From: Desulfococcus sp.
GTDB taxonomy: Bacteria > Desulfobacterota > Desulfobacteria > Desulfobacterales > Desulfosalsimonadaceae
DNA length: 10,036 nucleotides
Direction: 5' to 3'
Assembly: GCA_024641805.1 (NCBI GenBank)
Contig: JAHECJ010000039.1
Coordinates: 1 to 10,036 of the forward strand
The notes under the pieces are model-generated. The model saw only the letters and a program-made list of their open reading frames with translations. It was not told the DNA's origin and made no database searches. The stretch's first letter is position 1, and every line of letters starts with the position of its first letter. Both the position numbers and the translations under genes were made by a program. Below are positions 5,982 to 10,036 of the stretch, one piece after another.

Positions 5982-7052
5982 ATGACTACTGACATCTATC
6001 GCGACCTCCAGGAACGCCTGGATAAATACTCCGTGGGATTTCCGGCCACTGAATCCGGAATTGAAATCAAGATTCTAAAAACGATGTTCAATGAAAAAGA
6101 CGCGGCCATGTTCCTGAACTTGTCTCCTATGCTGGAACTTCCGGAATCCGTCGCCGAACGGATAAATAAACCGATCGAAGACACTGCTGCCCATCTCGAA
6201 GACATGGCGAAACGGGGACTGCTGTTCCGGCTTAAAAAAGGAGAATCAATCAAATACGGTGCAATACCCTTTGTGCACGGCCTGTTTGAATTCCAGGTCA
6301 AGCGCCTGGACAAGGACTTTGCCAAACTGGTGGAGCAGTATTTTGACAGCGATTTTTACCACACAATGGCCCAGAATGCGGGAGGGTTTCTCCGCACTAT
6401 TCCGATTCAGCAGTCCATCGAAGTGACCCAGAATATCGCGGCCTATGATGATGCCGTTCAAATACTTAAAAAACAGAAAACCATCGTGGTCACTGATTGC
6501 ATCTGCCGGAAACTGAGAGCCACGGTTGAAACGGGGTGCGGAAAACCCATGGAAGCCTGTTTTATGTTTGGTTCCATGGCCCAGTATTATCTTGACCATG
6601 ATATGGGCCGGCAGGTTGATCTCGACGAAGCCACCCGGATTTTAAACGAGGCCCAGGAATCCGGTTTGGTTACCCAGCCTGCCACGGCCCAGAACCCGGG
6701 CGGCATGTGCAATTGCTGCGGTGACTGCTGCGGAGTCTTAAAATCGTTAAATGAATACCCCAAACCCGCGGAACTGGTATTTTCGAATTATTTCGCTGCG
6801 GTTGATGAGGAAGCCTGCGTAGGATGTGAGGCATGTCTGGATCGCTGCCAGATGAACGCCCTCTCGATGAATGAAGAAGCGCACGCAAAAGTAAACCGTA
6901 ATCGCTGCATCGGTTGCGGCCTGTGCGTCACCACCTGCCCTTCAGACGCCATTGCCCTGGTATTAAAACCCGAAGAAACCTTGAAAACGCCTCCGTCCAC
7001 CAGCCTTGAACAGATGATGAATATGGCGATTAAGCGAGGTATACAGTTTTAA
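5982..7052 (+). CDS. Iron-sulfur protein with C-terminal 2[4Fe-4S] ferredoxin domain
   Basis: A 356-residue cytoplasmic protein with 17 cysteines. Residues about 25-105 look like a helical or winged-helix segment (FNEKDAAMFLNLSPM...HLEDMAKRGLLFR). The middle has CIC at 173-175, C186 and C193, then the dense cluster CNCCGDCC (243-250). The C-terminus has two classic [4Fe-4S] motifs: C279-x2-C282-x2-C285-x3-C289 and C309-x2-C312-x2-C315-x3-CP (C319). The middle cysteines could bind a third cluster. AAAGGA lies eight bases before the ATG. Placed between a flavin enzyme and a molybdopterin enzyme, it probably transfers electrons between them or links them to ferredoxin; that is inference from position. 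It is 150 bases from the OYE gene and 75 from the Mo gene. Confidence 0.88.
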   Translation: MTTDIYRDLQERLDKYSVGFPATESGIEIKILKTMFNEKDAAMFLNLSPMLELPESVAERINKPIEDTAAHLEDMAKRGLLFRLKKGESIKYGAIPFVHGLFEFQVKRLDKDFAKLVEQYFDSDFYHTMAQNAGGFLRTIPIQQSIEVTQNIAAYDDAVQILKKQKTIVVTDCICRKLRATVETGCGKPMEACFMFGSMAQYYLDHDMGRQVDLDEATRILNEAQESGLVTQPATAQNPGGMCNCCGDCCGVLKSLNEYPKPAELVFSNYFAAVDEEACVGCEACLDRCQMNALSMNEEAHAKVNRNRCIGCGLCVTTCPSDAIALVLKPEETLKTPPSTSLEQMMNMAIKRGIQF

Positions 7053-7064
7053 CGATTACTATTT

Positions 7065-7084
7065 ATTTTCAACGTGAAAATTTT
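7065..7084 (+). other. Short AT-rich hairpin with T-run between the Fe-S and Mo genes
   Basis: ATTTTCA-ACG-TGAAAAT pairs perfectly over 7 bases (7065-7081) and ends in TTTT (7081-7084). The stem has one G-C pair, so it would terminate poorly. It may cause partial attenuation or mark an mRNA processing site. Confidence 0.25.
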
Positions 7085-7127
7085 CTAAAAGATTCATTTA
7101 TTAACCTTACAATATAAGGGGTCAATC

Positions 7128-9365
7128 ATGTCCCAATGGCATAAAACAGGATGCGTCTTGTGCGCACAGAACTGCGGTCTTGAAATTCTGGTGGAAGACG
7201 GCCGCATGGTCAAAGTCAAACCTGACAAATCAAACCCGCGAAGCGAGGGCTATGCCTGCAGAAAAGGGTTAAACGTGATTTATCACCAGTATCCCAAAGA
7301 CCGGATTACAGAGCCCTTAAAGCGGGTGGGAGATAAATTTGAGCCGATTTCCTGGGACCAGGCAATCAGCGAAATCGCTGAAAAAATGAAAGGCATTGTC
7401 AACACCCATGGACCAAGATCCCTTGCATACATGGGGGCCTGCGCCCAGGGCGGCCATATGGAGGGCGCCTTTGGCCTGTCAATCTTAAGAGCCTTGGGAT
7501 CCCAGTATTTCTACAACTCTGCGGGGCAGGAATTTTCGGGAATCTGGTGGATCCTGGGCCGCATGCTGGGTAAGCAGTATAACGTGGCAATTCCTGACGA
7601 ACATGCCAGTGAAATGCTTGTCGGATGGGGATGGAACGGTATGGAAAGCCACCAGATGCCACAGGCACCCAAAGTGCTTAAAGAATTTTCAAAAGACCCC
7701 GAACGGCTGCTGGTCATCATTGACCCGAGAGAAAGTGAAACCGCAGCCATTGCCAATATTCACCTCCCGGTCCGGCCCGGCACCGATGCCCTCTTAATCA
7801 AAGCCATGATTTCCATTATTATTGCGCAAGGGTTGGAAAACAAAGAGTATCTGAGCAATATTGTGGACGGATGGGAAACCATCCGCCCCTGGTTTGAAAA
7901 TTTTGACGCTAAGTCCGCCATCTCTGTCTGCGAATTGGAATATGACCAGGTGTCTGAACTGTGCCGCCTGATGACCCAAAAGCGCTGGTGCATGCATCCG
8001 GACTTAGGAATTTACATGGGACGGAAGAGCACCCTAAACTCCTATTTGATGAATATTCTCGGAGCCATCTGCGGCATCTTCGGGGTGCGCGGCGGCAACG
8101 TGATCCCGGGCATGGTCATGCCAATGGGATATCATGCGGACGAACGGGATCCCAAAACATGGCGCACCGTCATCAGCAATATGCCGCCGGCGGCTGCGGG
8201 ATCTTATCCCCCGTCTGTAATGCCCGAAGAAATTTTAAACGATCATCCGGACCGACTCCGGATGGTCTATGTCAGTGCCTGCAACCCGCTGCGTTCGTAT
8301 CCGGACACCACCGCTTATGAGACCGCCTTTAAAAAACTGGATCTGCTGGTGGTCAATGATATTGTTATGAGCGAAACCGCCAGACTGGCACATTATGTAC
8401 TCCCCTGCCGCACGTATTACGAATCCTGGGACGGCACGTTCTTTCCATGGACGTTTCCAAAGGTCTTTTTCCAAATGCGCCGCCCTATTGTTGCACCGCC
8501 GGGAAACTGTCTGGAAGCCTCCCAGATATTTACCCGCCTGGCGGACAAACTCGGACTGGTCCCTGAGATCCCGGATGATCTGAAAGAAGCCGCCAAAAGC
8601 GACCGCCTGACATTCGGCGCAAAACTTATGGAATGGGCGATGACCGATCCCAAAGCCCTGCCTGCCATGCCATTTGTACTGGCAAAAACGCTGGGGGAAG
8701 GATTTGACAGCGCGGCATTGGCCGCCCTGTGGGGAATGCTTATGACCGCGCCCAAGGCATTCCGAAAAAATGCCGCAAGAGCCGGATTTGCAACAGGCAT
8801 GGACCAGGGCGACAGGATATTTCAGGCCCTTCTGGACAAACCCCAAGGATTGTGGATCGGTGCAGTTGACCCGGAAGAAAACGTTAAAGCCATTAAAACT
8901 CCTTCCGGTAAAATTGAAATTTATATTCCTGAACTTGAATCAGACACGAAAAAACTTAATGCCGAAAGTGAGGCTGAGGATTTGAAACTGCCGGATGAAT
9001 TCCCCCTGATTTTAAATGCCGGCCGCCACACGCGCTATAACATCAATACATTGATACGCGGCCAGGAATGGAACAAGGGTAAACGGGCCTGCACCGTGTC
9101 CGTGAACCCGGCCGATGCCGAGGCAATGGGTGTTGCTGATGGCCAAAATGTCAAAGTCACCACCGAAGCTGGCAGTGAAATCGGCGAACTACAGGTGTCG
9201 GATCAAATTCGAAAAGGAACCGTGTTGATCCCCCATGGGTTTGGCCTGATATATGACGGCAGCGTTTATGGAATGAACGTCAACCGGCTAACCAAAAACA
9301 CGCATCGGGATCCGCTTGGAACACCGATCCACCGGTTTGTACCCTGCCGAATCGAGGCGGCCTGA
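7128..9365 (+). CDS. Molybdopterin-dependent oxidoreductase (DMSO reductase superfamily)
   Basis: A 745-residue protein. The N-terminal [4Fe-4S] site is C9-x2-C12-x3-C16...C44 (GYACRKG). The molybdopterin domain follows, with WDQAISEIAEKM (76-87), VIIDPRESETA (197-206), RPGTDALLIKAM (216-227) and YVLPCRTYYE (423-432). The C-terminal molybdopterin-binding domain spans about 623-740. There is no twin-arginine or other signal peptide, so it acts in the cytoplasm, like formate dehydrogenase or acetylene hydratase relatives rather than periplasmic reductases. At the expected metal-ligand region (about 125-145, YNSAGQEFSG) there is no Cys or Sec codon; Ser131 or Ser137 are possible ligands. AAGGGG is six bases before the ATG. 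The preceding Fe-S gene probably encodes its electron-transfer partner. Substrate, and Mo versus W, cannot be told from sequence. Confidence 0.92.
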   Translation: MSQWHKTGCVLCAQNCGLEILVEDGRMVKVKPDKSNPRSEGYACRKGLNVIYHQYPKDRITEPLKRVGDKFEPISWDQAISEIAEKMKGIVNTHGPRSLAYMGACAQGGHMEGAFGLSILRALGSQYFYNSAGQEFSGIWWILGRMLGKQYNVAIPDEHASEMLVGWGWNGMESHQMPQAPKVLKEFSKDPERLLVIIDPRESETAAIANIHLPVRPGTDALLIKAMISIIIAQGLENKEYLSNIVDGWETIRPWFENFDAKSAISVCELEYDQVSELCRLMTQKRWCMHPDLGIYMGRKSTLNSYLMNILGAICGIFGVRGGNVIPGMVMPMGYHADERDPKTWRTVISNMPPAAAGSYPPSVMPEEILNDHPDRLRMVYVSACNPLRSYPDTTAYETAFKKLDLLVVNDIVMSETARLAHYVLPCRTYYESWDGTFFPWTFPKVFFQMRRPIVAPPGNCLEASQIFTRLADKLGLVPEIPDDLKEAAKSDRLTFGAKLMEWAMTDPKALPAMPFVLAKTLGEGFDSAALAALWGMLMTAPKAFRKNAARAGFATGMDQGDRIFQALLDKPQGLWIGAVDPEENVKAIKTPSGKIEIYIPELESDTKKLNAESEAEDLKLPDEFPLILNAGRHTRYNINTLIRGQEWNKGKRACTVSVNPADAEAMGVADGQNVKVTTEAGSEIGELQVSDQIRKGTVLIPHGFGLIYDGSVYGMNVNRLTKNTHRDPLGTPIHRFVPCRIEAA

Positions 9366-9397
9366 AGATGAATGTTTTGAGTTTGATTTACGATTCC

Positions 9398-9438
9398 TAT
9401 TGTATTAATTTGACATTCAAAAAGATTTCAATACAATA
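9398..9438. promoter_or_regulatory. Inverted repeat around the promoter of the last gene
   Basis: TATTGTATT (9398-9406) and AATACAATA (9430-9438) are perfect 9-base inverted arms with centres 32 bases apart, about three helical turns. One arm lies just upstream of the -35 and the other covers the -10 of the promoter at 9410-9437. It could be a regulator site, or chance in AT-rich DNA; without a GC-rich stem it is not a convincing terminator for the Mo gene. Confidence 0.35.
9410..9437 (+). promoter_or_regulatory. Sigma-70-type promoter for the exported protein gene
   Basis: TTGACA (9410-9415), a 16-base spacer and TACAAT (9432-9437) match the consensus at 11 of 12 bases. The start point would be near 9444, about 74 bases before the ATG at 9518. 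This marks the exported protein as a separate transcription unit from the Mo gene. Confidence 0.6.
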
Positions 9439-9517
9439 ATCTGAAAAAAATGCGATTGTAAACTCCGGCGACCATCACCGGATTTCTCATCAAAAAATTA
9501 CCTTTAAGGAGTTGGAA

Positions 9518-10036
9518 ATGAAATTTTTTAAAAGGATCTTCGTTCCGGCCGGTTTTTTCATCTGCGTGTCAGCTGTTTTCTTCTTATTATTTCAGGGTGT
9601 CAGTCATTCCGAGGTCAGACCCCTGCCCACTCAAACCCAAAAGCAGATCCAGACGAGACCGCCGGCATCCACGATACCGGCGACAAAACATTGTCCGGAT
9701 TTGAAAGTCAGCTTCAATGTCGTCAAAAGCGGCACTGGCCTGGTCACAATCAACGGCACCATTGCGAATGTCGGCACCAAAGATTATACTATTCCGTCCG
9801 AAGGCCAGTACTTCATGAACTACAGTGTTCCCCCCAAAACATATTCACAGACAGGCGTATCCGAGCAATTGGGGAAGCTGGAATTTAGCAGCTTGAAAAA
9901 AGGGGCATCATTACCCTTTAACTGCACCTACCAGATTCCGAATTTCGATAAGTGGATCGATGAAATGGTGGAAGGAACCCCAAAACGAATGTTTACTTTA
10001 AGAGTTGTTAAAAAAGACATGTCATCGTTTAAACCT
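9518..10036 (+). CDS. Exported protein of unknown function, 3' end missing
   Basis: An open frame of 173 codons running off the right edge without a stop. The N-terminus is a typical signal peptide: basic MKFFKR, a hydrophobic stretch (about 7-27) and a polar end GVSHSE, with probable cleavage near residue 30; no lipobox cysteine follows, so it is not a lipoprotein. A Pro/Gln/Thr-rich linker (about 35-57) leads to a segment starting near C59 with beta-strand character (LVTINGTIANVGTKDYTI), resembling CARDB-like Ig-fold domains, where NVG is common. C59 and C136 could form a disulfide. AAGGAG (9506-9511) lies six bases before the ATG. It is probably periplasmic or cell-surface; function is not recognised and it may be unrelated to the redox genes. 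Confidence 0.8.
   Translation, partial: MKFFKRIFVPAGFFICVSAVFFLLFQGVSHSEVRPLPTQTQKQIQTRPPASTIPATKHCPDLKVSFNVVKSGTGLVTINGTIANVGTKDYTIPSEGQYFMNYSVPPKTYSQTGVSEQLGKLEFSSLKKGASLPFNCTYQIPNFDKWIDEMVEGTPKRMFTLRVVKKDMSSFKP

Noticed and set aside
8235..8846. 203-residue leftward frame inside the molybdopterin enzyme gene
   Set aside because: It lies fully antisense to conserved coding sequence and has no recognisable domain or ribosome binding site.
9464..9482. TCCGG-n9-CCGGA hairpin after the Mo gene as a terminator
   Set aside because: The stem has only five pairs with a 9-base loop and only TTTCTC after it, and it lies downstream of the promoter for the next gene.
1..10036. CRISPR array, tRNA or rRNA genes, transposase or phage genes
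   Set aside because: I saw no regularly spaced repeats, no tRNA- or rRNA-like sequence, and no integrase, transposase or phage-type protein among the coding frames.

Overview
The window looks like chromosomal DNA of an anaerobic, probably sulfate-reducing Desulfobacterota-type bacterium (Desulfobacteraceae-like). This is inferred from gene content: cysteine-rich glycine-cleavage-H-like proteins, a soluble PAS histidine kinase, an archaemetzincin, and a cytoplasmic molybdopterin/iron-sulfur oxidoreductase set. No rRNA or other marker gene confirms the taxon.

Left part (1-2714). The 3' part of an archaemetzincin-type metalloprotease gene meets, tail to tail with a 9-base overlap, a leftward pair of paralogous genes (2299 to 1382, then 1322 to 351). 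Each of the pair encodes two copies of one cysteine motif (C-x12-C-x5-C-x2-C) followed by a GcvH-like fold without the lipoyl lysine. A 415-base intergenic region (2300-2714) separates them from a rightward histidine kinase. It holds a good sigma-54 promoter candidate facing left, a 17-base palindrome at enhancer distance, a 15-base direct repeat with 21-base period, and an extended -10 promoter facing right.

Middle and right part (2715-9365). The orphan PAS histidine kinase is followed by a TetR-family repressor gene, an Old Yellow Enzyme-type flavin oxidoreductase, a 17-cysteine iron-sulfur protein with a C-terminal 2[4Fe-4S] ferredoxin domain, and a 745-residue molybdopterin oxidoreductase. 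The same operator (ATATACC-n4-GGTATAT) lies in the repressor's own promoter and in front of the flavin enzyme gene. This points to a self-regulated repressor controlling a redox gene set. The repressor's predicted transcript starts at or next to its ATG, so it may be leaderless. I infer that the ferredoxin-like protein carries electrons between the flavin and molybdenum (or tungsten) enzymes; the substrate is unknown. The layout resembles nemR-nemA (TetR plus OYE) extended by an Fe-S/Mo pair.

Right edge (9366-10036). After a well-formed sigma-70-type promoter candidate lies the start of a gene for an exported protein of unknown function, cut by the window end.
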